This document shows positions 26,478 through 36,700 of a stretch of DNA of 64,000 bases, in pieces (the stretch's first letter is position 1; every line of letters begins with the position of its first letter). The notes beneath the pieces were generated by a model, which made no database searches, had not been told where the DNA came from, and saw only the letters and a list, made by a program, of their open reading frames with translations. Both the position numbers and the translations under genes were made by a program. The DNA comes from Luteibacter aegosomaticola (GTDB lineage: Bacteria > Pseudomonadota > Gammaproteobacteria > Xanthomonadales > Rhodanobacteraceae), in contig NZ_CP095741.1 in NCBI RefSeq assembly GCF_023078475.1, forward strand, positions 1,984,001-2,048,000, written 5' to 3'.

Positions 26478-28007
26478 ATGACTGACGAAACCCGCGACGA
26501 CACCACCGGCACTGTTGACGAAAACCGCCTGATTGCCGAGCGCCGCGAGAAACTCAAAGCGCTGCGCGAGCAGGGCATCGCCTACCCGAACGACTTCAAG
26601 GTCGATAGCTTCGCGGGCGACCTGCAGGCCGAGTTCGAGGATAAGGAAGCCTGGACCGCCGAGGCCATCGAGGCCGCGCCGCGCCAGGTCGCTGTCGCCG
26701 GCCGCATCCTGCTCAGCCGCGGGCAGGGCAAGGTCAGCTTCGTCACCCTGCAGGACGGCACCGGCCGCATCCAGCTGTTCATCCACCAGGGTACGGTGGG
26801 TGAGGAAACCTATAACGCGTTCAAGCGCTGGGATCTCGGCGACATCGTGGGTGCCACCGGCACCCTGATGCGCACCAAGACCGGCGAGTTGTCGGTGAAG
26901 GTCGAGGGCCTGCGCCTGCTGACCAAGTCGCTGCGTGGCCTGCCGGACAAGCACCACGGCATGGCCGACGTGGAGCAGCGCTACCGCCAGCGCTACGTCG
27001 ACCTCATCGTCACCGAAGAGGCCCGCCGTACCTTCCAGCTGCGCTCGAAGATCGTCAGCCACATCCGCCGCTGGCTCGAGGACAAGCCGCGCCGCTTCAT
27101 GGAGGTCGAAACCCCCATGATGCACGTGATCCCGGGTGGCGCCACGGCGCGTCCGTTCACGACGCACCACAACGCACTCGATATCCCGCTGTTCCTGCGC
27201 GTGGCGCCGGAGCTCTACCTGAAGCGCCTCACCGTAGGCGGCTTCGATCGCGTGTACGAGATCAACCGCAATTTCCGTAACGAGGGCGTGTCCACCCGGC
27301 ACAACCCCGAGTTCACCATGCTCGAGCTGTACCAGGCTTACGCCACGTACCACGAGATCATGGACCTGACCGAGGGCCTGATCCGCTCGGCCGCCACCGA
27401 TGTCATCGGCAACACGGCCATTGAGTGGGATGGCGCCACCGTCGACGTGGGCCCGGCCTTCCGCCGCTGGCGCATGGAAGACGCCGTGCTCGAGCTCAAC
27501 CCCGAGATCAAGGCCGGCGACCTGCGCGATCGCGAAGCCATGGCGGCGCACGCGAAGCGTCTGGGCATCCAGGTCAAGCCGTCGTACGGTTGGGGCAAGC
27601 TGCTGCTCGAGATCTTCGAGGCCACGGTGGAACACACCCTGGTGCAGCCCACCTTCATCACCGACCACCCGGTCGAGGTGTCGCCGCTCGCCCGCGAGAG
27701 CGATACCGACAAGGGCATCACCGATCGCTTCGAGCTGTTCATCAACGGCAAGGAAATCGCTAATGGCTTCTCCGAGCTCAACGACTCGGAAGACCAGGCC
27801 GCGCGCTTCCAGGCCCAGGTGGACGCGAAGGACGCCGGTGACGACGAGGCCATGCATTTCGACGCCGACTACATCCGCGCGCTTGAAGTGGGCCTGCCGC
27901 CCACCGGTGGCCTGGGCGTCGGCATCGACCGCCTGGTGATGCTGCTTACCGGCTCGTCGTCCATCCGCGACGTGCTGCTGTTCCCGACCATGCGCCCCGA
28001 GGCCTGA
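26478..28007 (+). CDS. lysS: Lysyl-tRNA synthetase (class II)
   Basis: 509 residues. It charges tRNA-Lys. The N-terminal OB-fold anticodon domain ([19 protein letters not shown]) is followed by the class II core: motif 1 around [10 protein letters not shown], motif 2 [18 protein letters not shown] and motif 3 [13 protein letters not shown]. The prfB-lysS pairing is conserved widely, including in E. coli. yciI begins five bases after the stop. Confidence 0.98.
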   Translation: MTDETRDDTTGTVDENRLIAERREKLKALREQGIAYPNDFKVDSFAGDLQAEFEDKEAWTAEAIEAAPRQVAVAGRILLSRGQGKVSFVTLQDGTGRIQLFIHQGTVGEETYNAFKRWDLGDIVGATGTLMRTKTGELSVKVEGLRLLTKSLRGLPDKHHGMADVEQRYRQRYVDLIVTEEARRTFQLRSKIVSHIRRWLEDKPRRFMEVETPMMHVIPGGATARPFTTHHNALDIPLFLRVAPELYLKRLTVGGFDRVYEINRNFRNEGVSTRHNPEFTMLELYQAYATYHEIMDLTEGLIRSAATDVIGNTAIEWDGATVDVGPAFRRWRMEDAVLELNPEIKAGDLRDREAMAAHAKRLGIQVKPSYGWGKLLLEIFEATVEHTLVQPTFITDHPVEVSPLARESDTDKGITDRFELFINGKEIANGFSELNDSEDQAARFQAQVDAKDAGDDEAMHFDADYIRALEVGLPPTGGLGVGIDRLVMLLTGSSSIRDVLLFPTMRPEA

Positions 28008-28011
28008 TCCC

Positions 28012-28311
28012 ATGTTCTACGCCATCACCGGTATTGATCACCCGAATTCGCTGGAAAACCGCCTGTCGGTGCGTCCGGCGCACGTGGCCCGCCTCTCCGC
28101 GCTGAAGGAAGAGGGCCGCCTGAAGCTGGCAGGCCCGTTCCCGGCCATCGACGCCGAGGACCCGGGCCAGGCCGGTTTCACCGGCAGCCTGATCGTGGCG
28201 GAGTTCGAAAGCCTCGAAGCCGCCAAGGCCTGGGCCGATGCCGATCCGTACGTGGCCGCCGGCGTCTACAAGGAAGTGACCGTGCGTCCCTTCCGCGTCG
28301 TGCTGCCGTGA
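28012..28311 (+). CDS. yciI: YciI-family small protein
   Basis: 99 residues. It has the ferredoxin-like YCII fold pattern with the conserved His-Asp region ([23 protein letters not shown]) and [20 protein letters not shown]. Family members are small dimers of unclear, possibly catalytic, function. It lies between lysS (four-base gap) and bolA (GTGA overlap), the usual order in Xanthomonadales. Confidence 0.92.
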   Translation: MFYAITGIDHPNSLENRLSVRPAHVARLSALKEEGRLKLAGPFPAIDAEDPGQAGFTGSLIVAEFESLEAAKAWADADPYVAAGVYKEVTVRPFRVVLP

Positions 28312-28571
28312 CCGTCGAGAAAGTCGAGCGCATCCGCCAGCTGCTGACCGAGGCCCTGGCCCCGGTCGAGCTGGACGTGATCGATGAAGGCCACAAGCAT
28401 GCGGGCCACTCGGGTGAGGGCAAGGGCCACTTCTTCGCCCGCATTGTCAGCCCCGCCTTTGCCGGCAAGAACCCGATCCAGCGCCACCGCCTGGTCTACC
28501 AGGCCCTGGGCGACATGATGCCCGACGGCATCCACGCCCTCTCGATCGACGCCAAGGCCCCCGGCGAATAA
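28308..28571 (+). CDS. bolA: BolA-family protein
   Basis: 87 residues from a GTG overlapping the yciI stop. The BolA signature is present ([50 protein letters not shown]). BolA proteins act with monothiol glutaredoxins in iron-sulfur trafficking and influence cell shape under stress. It is the last gene of the lysS group, and a REP pair follows. Confidence 0.94.
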   Translation: MTVEKVERIRQLLTEALAPVELDVIDEGHKHAGHSGEGKGHFFARIVSPAFAGKNPIQRHRLVYQALGDMMPDGIHALSIDAKAPGE

Positions 28572-28580
28572 GGCCACGGC

Positions 28581-28676
28581 TGTAGGAGCCCACCCTGTGG
28601 GCGACGCCGTTCGCGACAACGCCACAGGGCCTGCGCGGTGAGGCGAAAGATGTCGCCCACAGGGTGGGCTCCTACA
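28581..28676. repeat. REP pair, TGTAGGAGCCCACC type
   Basis: Facing copies of TGTAGGAGCCCACCCTGTGG and its inverse (CCACAGGGTGGGCTCCTACA) around about 45 bp. This is a second REP family, different in sequence from the GCGCGC type. It occupies the bolA-smc gap. Confidence 0.9.
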
Positions 28677-28723
28677 ATCAAGCATTTACGCTATTATCTT
28701 CGCGTAAGTTCGCGTATTGCGCC

Positions 28724-28768
28724 GGGGTGACCCCTTTGGCAAAGTGATCGATCAGCCAAGGGGTGGCT
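28724..28768 (+). promoter_or_regulatory. Alternative hairpins in the smc 5' region
   Basis: CCCCTTTGGC (28731-28740) can pair with GCCAAGGGG (28755-28763) with one bulged T. Its loop holds the perfect palindrome TGATCGATCA (28745-28754). The same bases can instead form GGGGTGACCCC (28724-28734) and AGCC/GGCT (28754-28768). The two folds exclude each other. The role is unknown; it could be an operator or an RNA switch. Confidence 0.35.
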
Positions 28769-28796
28769 GAAAGCCCGCGTCCCAACGGAACCAAAC

Positions 28797-31700
28797 ATGC
28801 GTCTGACCACGATCAAGCTGGCGGGGTTTAAGTCCTTCGTGGACCCCACCACGCTGCACCTGCCCACCAATATGACCGGCGTCGTCGGTCCGAACGGCTG
28901 TGGCAAGTCGAACATCATCGACGCGATCCGCTGGGTGATGGGTGAATCGGCCGCCAGCCGCCTGCGTGGTGATTCGCTCACCGACGTGATCTTCTCCGGC
29001 TCCAGCGCCCGCAAGCCGGTGGGCCAGGCCGCGGTCGAACTCATCTTCGACAACAGCGACGGCACCATCCAGGGCGAGTACGCCAGCTTCGCCGAGATCT
29101 CAGTCAAGCGCATCGTCAGCCGTGACGGCCAGTCCTCGTACCATCTGAATGGCGCGCGCTGCCGCCGCCGCGACATCACCGATCTGTTCCTCGGCACCGG
29201 CCTGGGCCCGCGTTCCTACTCGATCATCGAGCAGGGCATGATCAGCCAGATCATCGAAGCGGCCCCGGAAGAGCTGCGCACCCACCTGGAAGAAGCCGCC
29301 GGCATCTCCAAGTACAAGGAGCGCCGCAAGGAAACCGAGAGCCGCATCAAGTCCACCCGCGAGAACCTCGACCGCGTGCGCGACGTGCGCGACGAGGTGG
29401 AAAAGCAGCTCGACCACCTGAACCGCCAGGCCCGCGCCGCCGAGCGCTGGAAGGCGTTCAAGGAAGAGCAGACCCGCCGCGAAGCTGAGCTGCGCGCACT
29501 CGAATACCGCACGCTCGACCGCCAGCGCCAGGGCGAAGGCTCGGGCCTGCGCGAATACGAAATCGAGATCGAAAAACACACCGCCACCCAGCGCCAGATC
29601 GAGGCGCAGATGGAGACGGTGCGCGAGCGCCATCAGGGCGCCAGCGAGCACCTGAACCAGGTGCAGGCCGAGGTGTACAAGGTGGGCGCCGAGATCGCCC
29701 GCGTCGAACAACAGGTGCGGCACAACCGCGACCTCGCCGAGCGGCTCACCCGTTCGAAGGCCGAGACCGACCGCGAACTGGGCGAACTCCAGGGCCATAT
29801 CGACGCCGACCGCGAGCAGGTGGAAACCCTGCGCATGGCGCTGGCCGAAGGTGAGCCCAAGCTCGAATCGCTGCAGCAGATCCAGGACGACACCGGCGAA
29901 GCCCAGCGCTCGACCGAATCGCGCCTGGCCGACTGGCAGCAGCGCTGGGATACGCATACCCGCGGCGCTTCCGAATCCACCCGTGCGGCGGAAGTGGAGC
30001 GCACCAAGCTGGCCTACCTCGACCGTCAGGCCGTGGATCTCGCACGCCGTCGCGAAGCGCTGGAAACCGAACAAAAGGCCACCGACGTCGCCGCACTCGA
30101 CGCCGCCGCCGAACAGCTCGATGTCGAACACGATACGCAGCGCGAGCGCGTGGAGCAGCTGGGCGGCGTGCTCGACCAGCACAAGGTCGCCTACGAGCGC
30201 GTGCTCGACGACGAACGCCAGGTGCAGTCGGCGCTCAACGATGCCCGCCAGCAGTTGCAGACCGCACGCGGCCGCCAGGCCTCGCTGGAAGCCTTGCAGA
30301 CCGCTGCGCTGGGCCAGGAAGAATCGGCCGCCACCGGCTGGCTGAAGCGCCTGGGCCTGGCCGATGCGCGCCGCCTCGGCGAATCGCTCCAGGTGGATGC
30401 CGGCTACGAATCCGCGGTGGAAACCGTGCTCGCTGGCGTCCTTGATGGCGTGCTGGTCGATACGCCGGCGGCTCTCGTCGGTGAATTCGGCGCGCTGGGC
30501 GAGGCCGACGTGGCCTTGTTCGCGAGCGAGAAGGGTGGCCCGGGCACCGCCGGCACGCTGGCTGGCCACGTGCGTGGCCCCGCTGCCGCCGTCGGCCTGC
30601 TATCGAATGTCTTTGTCGCCGATTCGGTGGAAGCCGCCGCGGCCCGCGTGGGTTCGCTCTCGGCCGGTCAGTCGGTCATCACGCGCGACGGCGCGTGGAT
30701 GGGCCCGGGCTGGACCCGCGTGCTGCGTGCGCAGGGCAACCAGGTGGGCGTGCTCGCCCGCGAGCGCGATATCCGCCAGCTCGCCGAACAGATCGAAGCG
30801 CTCGAAGCGACCATCGAAGAGCGCACTGAACAGCTTGAAGAGCTGCGCACGAACAAATTTGAAACCGAGCGCCTGCGCGATGACGCCCAGCGCGATCTCT
30901 ACGCGGCGCACCGCCGTCTTTCCGAACTTGCCGGCCAGTTGCAGAGCCAGCGCGGCAAGATGGAAACCGCGCGCGCCCGCGCCGAGAAGATCGGCGGCGA
31001 GATCAGCACCCTGGTCGAGCAGCTGGATGAACTGGAAGGCCAGACCCGCGAAGCGCGTGGCCGCCTCGACGAAGCCGTCGGCCACATGGGTGATCGCGAA
31101 GACGAACGCCGCGGGCTGGAAAACGAGCGCCGCGAACTGCTGGAGGCGCGCGAAGAAGCGCGCATGAATGCGCGCGAGGCGGCCGACCAGGCCCACCAGC
31201 TCGCGCTCAGCATGGAATCCAAGCGTGCCGCGCTCACCTCGCTCGAGCAGGCGCTTGCCCGTCTCGATACGCAACTGCGCCAGGTCACCATGCGCCGCGA
31301 CGAGATCGACGAGCAGCTGGCCGCCGGCAGCGATCCGATCACCGAGCTCGAAGAAGAACGCCAGACCTACCTCGACCAGCGCTTGCTGGTGGATAAGCAG
31401 CTCGTGGACGCACGCCGCGCCCTGGAAGACTGCGATGCGGAGTTCCGCCGCCTCGAACAGGACCGCCAGCGCATCGAACACGTGCTCGGCCAGGTGCGCG
31501 AGAACGTCGCCGAGAAGCGCCTCGCCGCGCAGGCGCTGCAGCTACGTGCCGAACAGCTTGCCCAGGCCATCACGGCATCGGGTCTCGAGCTCGAGCCGCT
31601 GCTGGCCGAGCTGGCCGAAGATGCCGAGCCCGCGCACTGGCAATCGCAGCTGGCCGACTTGGCCGGCAAGATCGCCCGCCTGGAACCGGTGAACCTCGCC

Positions 31701-32297
31701 GCGATCCAGGAGCATGCCGAGCAGTCGCAGCGCAAGGAATACCTCGATTCGCAGCTCACCGACCTCACGAGCGCGATGGAAACGCTGGAAGGCGCGATCA
31801 AGAAGATCGACCGCGAAACCCGCCAGCGCTTCAAGGAAACCTTTGATCGCGTCAACGCCGGCGTCCAGGAGCTGTTCCCGCGCCTGTTCGGTGGTGGTCA
31901 TGCCTACCTCGAACTCACCGGCGAAGACCTGCTGGATACCGGCGTCGCCATCATGGCGCGCCCGCCGGGCAAGCGCGTCTCCAACATCACGCTGCTTTCC
32001 GGCGGTGAGAAGGCACTCACGGCAGTCTCACTCGTCTTCGCTATCTTCGGCCTCAACCCGGCCCCGTTCTGCCTGCTGGACGAGGTGGACGCGCCGCTCG
32101 ATGAGGCCAACGTGGGGCGTTTCTCGGCGATGGTCCGCGAAATGAGCGAAAAGGTGCAGTTCATCTTCGTCAGCCATAACAAGGCCACGATGGAGGCCGC
32201 GCACCAGCTGTGTGGCGTTACCATGCGCGAGCCGGGCGTTTCGCGTCTCGTCCAGGTCGACCTGGCCGAAGCGTCGAAGCTCGCCGGCGTCGCCTGA
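28797..32297 (+). CDS. smc: Chromosome segregation protein SMC
   Basis: 1166 residues. SMC is the condensin ATPase that loads at ori and aligns chromosome arms. The Walker A motif GPNGCGKS is at 31-38, followed by long coiled coils, a hinge (about 520-660) and returning coiled coils. The ABC signature LSGGEKAL starts at about 1067, and Walker B with the catalytic glutamate is at D1095-E1096 (CLLDEVDAPLDEAN). Its partners ScpA and ScpB are not nearby. Possession of SMC-ScpAB rather than MukBEF is normal for Xanthomonadales. Confidence 0.98.
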   Translation: MRLTTIKLAGFKSFVDPTTLHLPTNMTGVVGPNGCGKSNIIDAIRWVMGESAASRLRGDSLTDVIFSGSSARKPVGQAAVELIFDNSDGTIQGEYASFAEISVKRIVSRDGQSSYHLNGARCRRRDITDLFLGTGLGPRSYSIIEQGMISQIIEAAPEELRTHLEEAAGISKYKERRKETESRIKSTRENLDRVRDVRDEVEKQLDHLNRQARAAERWKAFKEEQTRREAELRALEYRTLDRQRQGEGSGLREYEIEIEKHTATQRQIEAQMETVRERHQGASEHLNQVQAEVYKVGAEIARVEQQVRHNRDLAERLTRSKAETDRELGELQGHIDADREQVETLRMALAEGEPKLESLQQIQDDTGEAQRSTESRLADWQQRWDTHTRGASESTRAAEVERTKLAYLDRQAVDLARRREALETEQKATDVAALDAAAEQLDVEHDTQRERVEQLGGVLDQHKVAYERVLDDERQVQSALNDARQQLQTARGRQASLEALQTAALGQEESAATGWLKRLGLADARRLGESLQVDAGYESAVETVLAGVLDGVLVDTPAALVGEFGALGEADVALFASEKGGPGTAGTLAGHVRGPAAAVGLLSNVFVADSVEAAAARVGSLSAGQSVITRDGAWMGPGWTRVLRAQGNQVGVLARERDIRQLAEQIEALEATIEERTEQLEELRTNKFETERLRDDAQRDLYAAHRRLSELAGQLQSQRGKMETARARAEKIGGEISTLVEQLDELEGQTREARGRLDEAVGHMGDREDERRGLENERRELLEAREEARMNAREAADQAHQLALSMESKRAALTSLEQALARLDTQLRQVTMRRDEIDEQLAAGSDPITELEEERQTYLDQRLLVDKQLVDARRALEDCDAEFRRLEQDRQRIEHVLGQVRENVAEKRLAAQALQLRAEQLAQAITASGLELEPLLAELAEDAEPAHWQSQLADLAGKIARLEPVNLAAIQEHAEQSQRKEYLDSQLTDLTSAMETLEGAIKKIDRETRQRFKETFDRVNAGVQELFPRLFGGGHAYLELTGEDLLDTGVAIMARPPGKRVSNITLLSGGEKALTAVSLVFAIFGLNPAPFCLLDEVDAPLDEANVGRFSAMVREMSEKVQFIFVSHNKATMEAAHQLCGVTMREPGVSRLVQVDLAEASKLAGVA

Positions 32298-32322
32298 GCA
32301 TTACCTAAGGAATTACCGCGAC

Positions 32323-33420
32323 ATGAATCCCGCCATCGGCCTCGCCTGGAACCCTGCCGTCGGCATCCCGATGCTGTTCGTCGGCATCGTTGTGCTCGTG
32401 CTGATCTGGCTGTTCGGCCAGCCGCGCAAGGAGCAGGGCCGGCGTAAGCCGGCGCCGGAGCAGCCCGAGCGCGGCCGCGAGCGCCGCGAGCCGGTGTTCG
32501 GGGGCAACGAGCCCGAGGCGCAGGACGACCTCTCGTTCAGCGCGCGCGATAACGAGCGTTTCGACGACCGCTTCGAGGCCCAGGACGCGCCGCCGGCCGA
32601 CCTGCGCGATGACGACGCCAACGATCCGCTGTTCCGTCCGTCGCCGAAGCAGGGCGAGCTGGATGTCGACCTGCGCGCCGAACTCGAGCGCCTGGGCGCC
32701 TCGCTCGCCGGTGAACGCAAGTCGGCGGCCCAGGCACCCGTGGATCCCGAGGCTCCGGCCCCGGCCGCCCAGCGCCCGCAGCGCACCGAGCCGCGGATCG
32801 ACCTCGACCTGCCTTTCGACCTGGATGAGCCGGCACCGCCGCGCCCCGCCGCCGCCGCACCGACTCCGCCGCCGGCGCCCGCGCCCGTGCCGGCACCGGC
32901 ACCGGCCCCCGCGCCTGTGCCGCCGCCCAAGGCCCCGCCGCGCTCCGACCTGGGCCGTCGGCCGACGAACGCGCCGGTCGAGCGCATCGTCAGCCTTTAC
33001 GTGGTCTCGCGCGAAGGCCAGCGCTTCCAGGGTTCCGATCTCGTGGTGGCCGCCGAGAAGGCCGGCCTCGAATTCGGCGACATGGGCATCTACCACCGCC
33101 TGGTGGATGGCCATCCGGAAAAGGGCCCGATCTTCAGCGTCGCCAACCTGGTGAAGCCGGGTAACTTCGATATGTCCCGCGTGGCCACCATGCAGACCCC
33201 GGGCCTTTCCTTCTTCATGGCCCTGCCGGGTCCGGTGAATGCGCTCGACGCCTGGGATGCGATGCTCCCCACGGCACAGCGCCTCGCCGAGCTGCTCGAT
33301 GGCCTGGTGCTCGACGAAGAGCGCAACGCCCTCGGCCGCCAGCGCATCGCCCACATCCGCGACGAACTGCGCGGCTGGGACCGCGGCCACGAAGGCGAAG
33401 AAATAAAGTTCGGCCAATAG
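32323..33420 (+). CDS. zipA: Cell division protein ZipA
   Basis: 365 residues from the ATG after TAAGG (32306-32310); an earlier ATG in frame lies inside smc. An N-terminal transmembrane helix (about 12-31, GIPMLFVGIVVLVLIWLF) leads to a charged region and a Pro/Ala linker (about 170-205). The C-terminal FtsZ-binding domain (VSLYVVSREGQRFQGSDLV, FDMSRVATMQTPGLSFFMAL) follows. ZipA tethers FtsZ to the membrane at the septum. The smc-zipA pairing is typical of the order. In many relatives ligA follows, but here a REP array and the glucan operon follow. Confidence 0.95.
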   Translation: MNPAIGLAWNPAVGIPMLFVGIVVLVLIWLFGQPRKEQGRRKPAPEQPERGRERREPVFGGNEPEAQDDLSFSARDNERFDDRFEAQDAPPADLRDDDANDPLFRPSPKQGELDVDLRAELERLGASLAGERKSAAQAPVDPEAPAPAAQRPQRTEPRIDLDLPFDLDEPAPPRPAAAAPTPPPAPAPVPAPAPAPAPVPPPKAPPRSDLGRRPTNAPVERIVSLYVVSREGQRFQGSDLVVAAEKAGLEFGDMGIYHRLVDGHPEKGPIFSVANLVKPGNFDMSRVATMQTPGLSFFMALPGPVNALDAWDAMLPTAQRLAELLDGLVLDEERNALGRQRIAHIRDELRGWDRGHEGEEIKFGQ

Positions 33421-33432
33421 GCCGAACTGCGC

Positions 33433-33561
33433 AGGAGCCCACCCCGTGGGCGACATCCCCACGCGACAACGTTGTAGGAGCCCACCCCGTGGGCGACATC
33501 TCCTCGCGACAACGTTGTAGGAGCCCACCCTGTGGGCGACATCTTCTCGCGACAACGCCAC
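33433..33561 (+). repeat. Three tandem 43-bp REP-type repeats
   Basis: Units at 33433-33475, 33476-33518 and 33519-33561, each beginning AGGAGCCCACC and containing GTGGGCGACATC and CGCGACAACG. They differ by only a few bases. A degenerate inverted end (CACAGGATGGGTTCCCGCCC) follows. This is the TAGGAGCCCACC family seen at 28581 and 59721, but amplified head to tail. Confidence 0.92.
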
Positions 33562-33728
33562 AGGATGGGTTCCCGCCCCTGTAGCACCACCAACCCCGAA
33601 ACCCACATTCACGAAATAGCAACACCCATCTGCGCCAATGTCAGTGCTTCGCGTGTCCGGGTGTATTGGCACGATGCACACATTTGGCCCGGCATGCTTG
33701 TGTCCAATCCCTAGCGGAACACGAGGCA
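33562..33728. other. Intergenic remainder before the glucan operon
   Basis: With the tandem repeats this makes a 308-bp gap. Apart from the degenerate REP end I see no gene. It should hold the operon promoter, but I cannot pick a convincing -35/-10 pair. It is less GC-rich than its surroundings. Confidence 0.5.
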
Positions 33729-36700
33729 ATGTCGGCCAGCATGCGTGCGCCCTTTTGCATCTACTACCTCCATCCGCTGCTCGCCGGCCCGATGACGGGT
33801 TGGAATGCGTGGATCGATCACGCCGCTAGCCTTGGCTTCCGGCAACTGCTGATAGCGCCTCCGTTCGAGACATCACCTGCGGGCGACGTCTTCGTCACGC
33901 GTGATTTCGATCGTATGAACCCCGCGCTCGGCGTGGATGGCGACGCGACCACGCGGCTCGAACAACTGGCGAAAGCTTGCCGTGCAAGAAATCTCGAACT
34001 GTGGATCGACCTGCCGCTCGATGAACTTGCGTCCGACGCACCGGTGCGTGCACAACATCCCGAGTGGTTCCGTGCGGTCGCGACGGAGCACGGTACCCCC
34101 GATCCCCGCTGGACACCGAGCGAGAGCGATAGCGCACGCTGGCGATTGAACGATCCGGACGTGGCCCAGGCAGCGACGCGCTGGTGGGTGGAGCGCCTGT
34201 CCCGCTGGGCCCAGGTCGGCGTCCTTGGCTTCCGCATCATGCACCCGCAGCGGTTGCGCGCCACGCTCTGGCAATCGCTGATCGAAGCCGTGCACGCGGT
34301 ATCGCCCGGCGTCAGCTTTGTTGCGTGGACACCAGGTGATACGCCCGATGAGCTGGCGGCATTGGCGGGGAGCGGCTTCGACGCCGTCGTGAATTCCTCG
34401 GCATGGTGGGATTTCCGCGCACCGTGGTTCGCCGAAGAGGCCGCGCGCCTTCAGGCCGTCGCGCCGGCTATGGCATGCACGGAAGAACCTTTCGCCACCC
34501 GCCTCGGCGACGAGCTTGGCGAAGAGAACCAGCTGGACCATGCCTACCGCCGCGCGATTGCGTTCGCGGCGACCGCGCCGGCAGGCTGGCTCATGCCCAT
34601 GGGCTTTGAATATGCCGTGCACGACGCGCTGGATCCACGCCGAGGCACGCCCGTCACACCCAAGGATCTCGCAGCAAAGGCTGCGGCCAACCTCACCGAC
34701 ACGGTAAAGGCCGCCAATCAGGCCGTGGGCGAAGACGTCCCGGCTACCCCGCGCATTACAACGCACGGCGGTATCGCCACCTTCCTCACGGTAGATGGTG
34801 CTGATCCCCGCACGGCCCCGCACGCCACGCTCACCCTCGTCAACGCATCGCTCGATCGCGAAGCGCTGGTGACGGCAGGCGAAGCACTGGCCGGCGCCGC
34901 CAGCCATTTCACGCCCTGGACCACTCCGGACGGGCGCAAGGTATTCGACCAGGGAGACAGCGTGGTTCTTGATCCAGGTGCGGTACTCACCCTTACAGGC
35001 ACGCCGGGTACGCCGGTGAAGCGCAAGCTCGGCGCGTCAGTGCAGAAAGAAGCGCTGGCCAGCGCGACCAGGGCGCCGCGCGTCGTCGTGGAAAACGTCC
35101 AGCCTACCGTCGACGGTGGCCAGTTCCCGGCCAAACGCATCGTCGGGCAGCCCGTCGTGGTGACCGCGGATGTCTACGTGGATGGCCACGAAGTGCTGGC
35201 CGCGCGTATGCGCTATCGCGCCGTCGATGAAAAGGCCTGGCATGAAGTCGAGCTGGTGCCGGTGAACAATGACATCCATACGGCGACGTTCACGCCCACG
35301 CGCATCGGCCGTCACGAATTCCAGATCGAGGCCTGGCACGATCCCTACGGCAGCTACCACCACGAACTCGAGGTGAAGCATGCCGCCGGCGTCGACGTGG
35401 CGCTCGAACTGGAAGAAGGGCGGTTGCAGGTGGAGGGCAGGGCGAAGGACGCCACCGGGCCGAAGGCGAAGGCGCTGCGCAACCTCGCTGCCGCGGTCGC
35501 GAAGGCCGAGGGTGCCGAGCGCATCGAGCTCCTGCTGGCGGAAACCACCGTGGAACTGATGGCGGTGACCGACCCGAGGACGCGATCGACGATCACCCCA
35601 GCCTATCTGCTTGAAGTCGATCGTCGTGAAGCGATGTTCGCCAGCTGGTACGAGCTGTTTCCACGCTCGATGACCGACGACAAGGCGAAGCACGGCACCT
35701 TCCGCAACACGATCGCGCGGCTGCCCGCTATTCGCGACATGGGTTTCGACGTGTTGTATTTCCCGCCGATCCATCCGATCGGCAAGGCCTTCCGCAAGGG
35801 CCCGAACAACACGTTGACCCCGGGTCCCGATGATCCCGGCAGCCCCTATGCGATTGGTTCGTCCGAGGGCGGCCATACGGCGATCCATCCGCAGCTGGGC
35901 ACGATCGAGGATTTCCGCGCGTTGCGCGATGCCGCCCATGCGCATGGTCTTGAGCTCGCGCTCGACTTCGCCATCCAGTGCTCGCCCGACCATCCGTGGT
36001 TGAAGGAGCACCCCGAGTGGTTCGACTGGCGGCCGGACGGCAGCATCAAGTACGCCGAAAATCCGCCGAAGAAATACCAGGACATCGTCAACGTCGATTT
36101 CTACGCCGACGGCGCCGTCCCGTCGCTGTGGCAGGCACTCTGCGATGCAGTGCTGTTCTGGGCAGGGGAGGGCGTACGCACCTTCCGTGTCGATAACCCG
36201 CATACCAAGCCGTTCCCCTTCTGGGAATGGATGATCGCGAAGGTGCGTGCGAAGTATCCCGACGCACTGTTCCTTTCCGAGGCGTTCACCCGGCCGAAGC
36301 CGATGTACCGGTTGGCCAAGGTGGGCTACAGCCAGTCGTACACCTACTTCACCTGGCGCAACTCGAAACAGGAATTCATCGACTACCTGACCGAGCTGAC
36401 GACCACGCCGCCGAAGGATTTCTTCCGGCCCAACTTCTTCGTCAACACGCCGGATATCGATCCGTACTTCCTGCAAACCTCGGGGCGCCCGGGCTTCCTG
36501 ATCCGCACGGCGCTGGCGACCACGCTTTCCGGCTTGTGGGGCATGTATTCCGGTTTCGAGATCTGCGAAGCCGCGCCGATGCCGGGGAAAGAAGAGTACC
36601 TGGACTCGGAGAAGTACGAGATCCGCATCCGCGACTTCAACGCGCCCGGCAACATCGTCGCCGAGATCACCCAGCTCAACCACATCCGCCGCGCCCATCC

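Noticed and set aside
33433..33561. Possible CRISPR array (three regular repeats)
   Set aside because: The 43-bp units are contiguous with no unique spacers, and the same sequence occurs elsewhere as dispersed REP elements.
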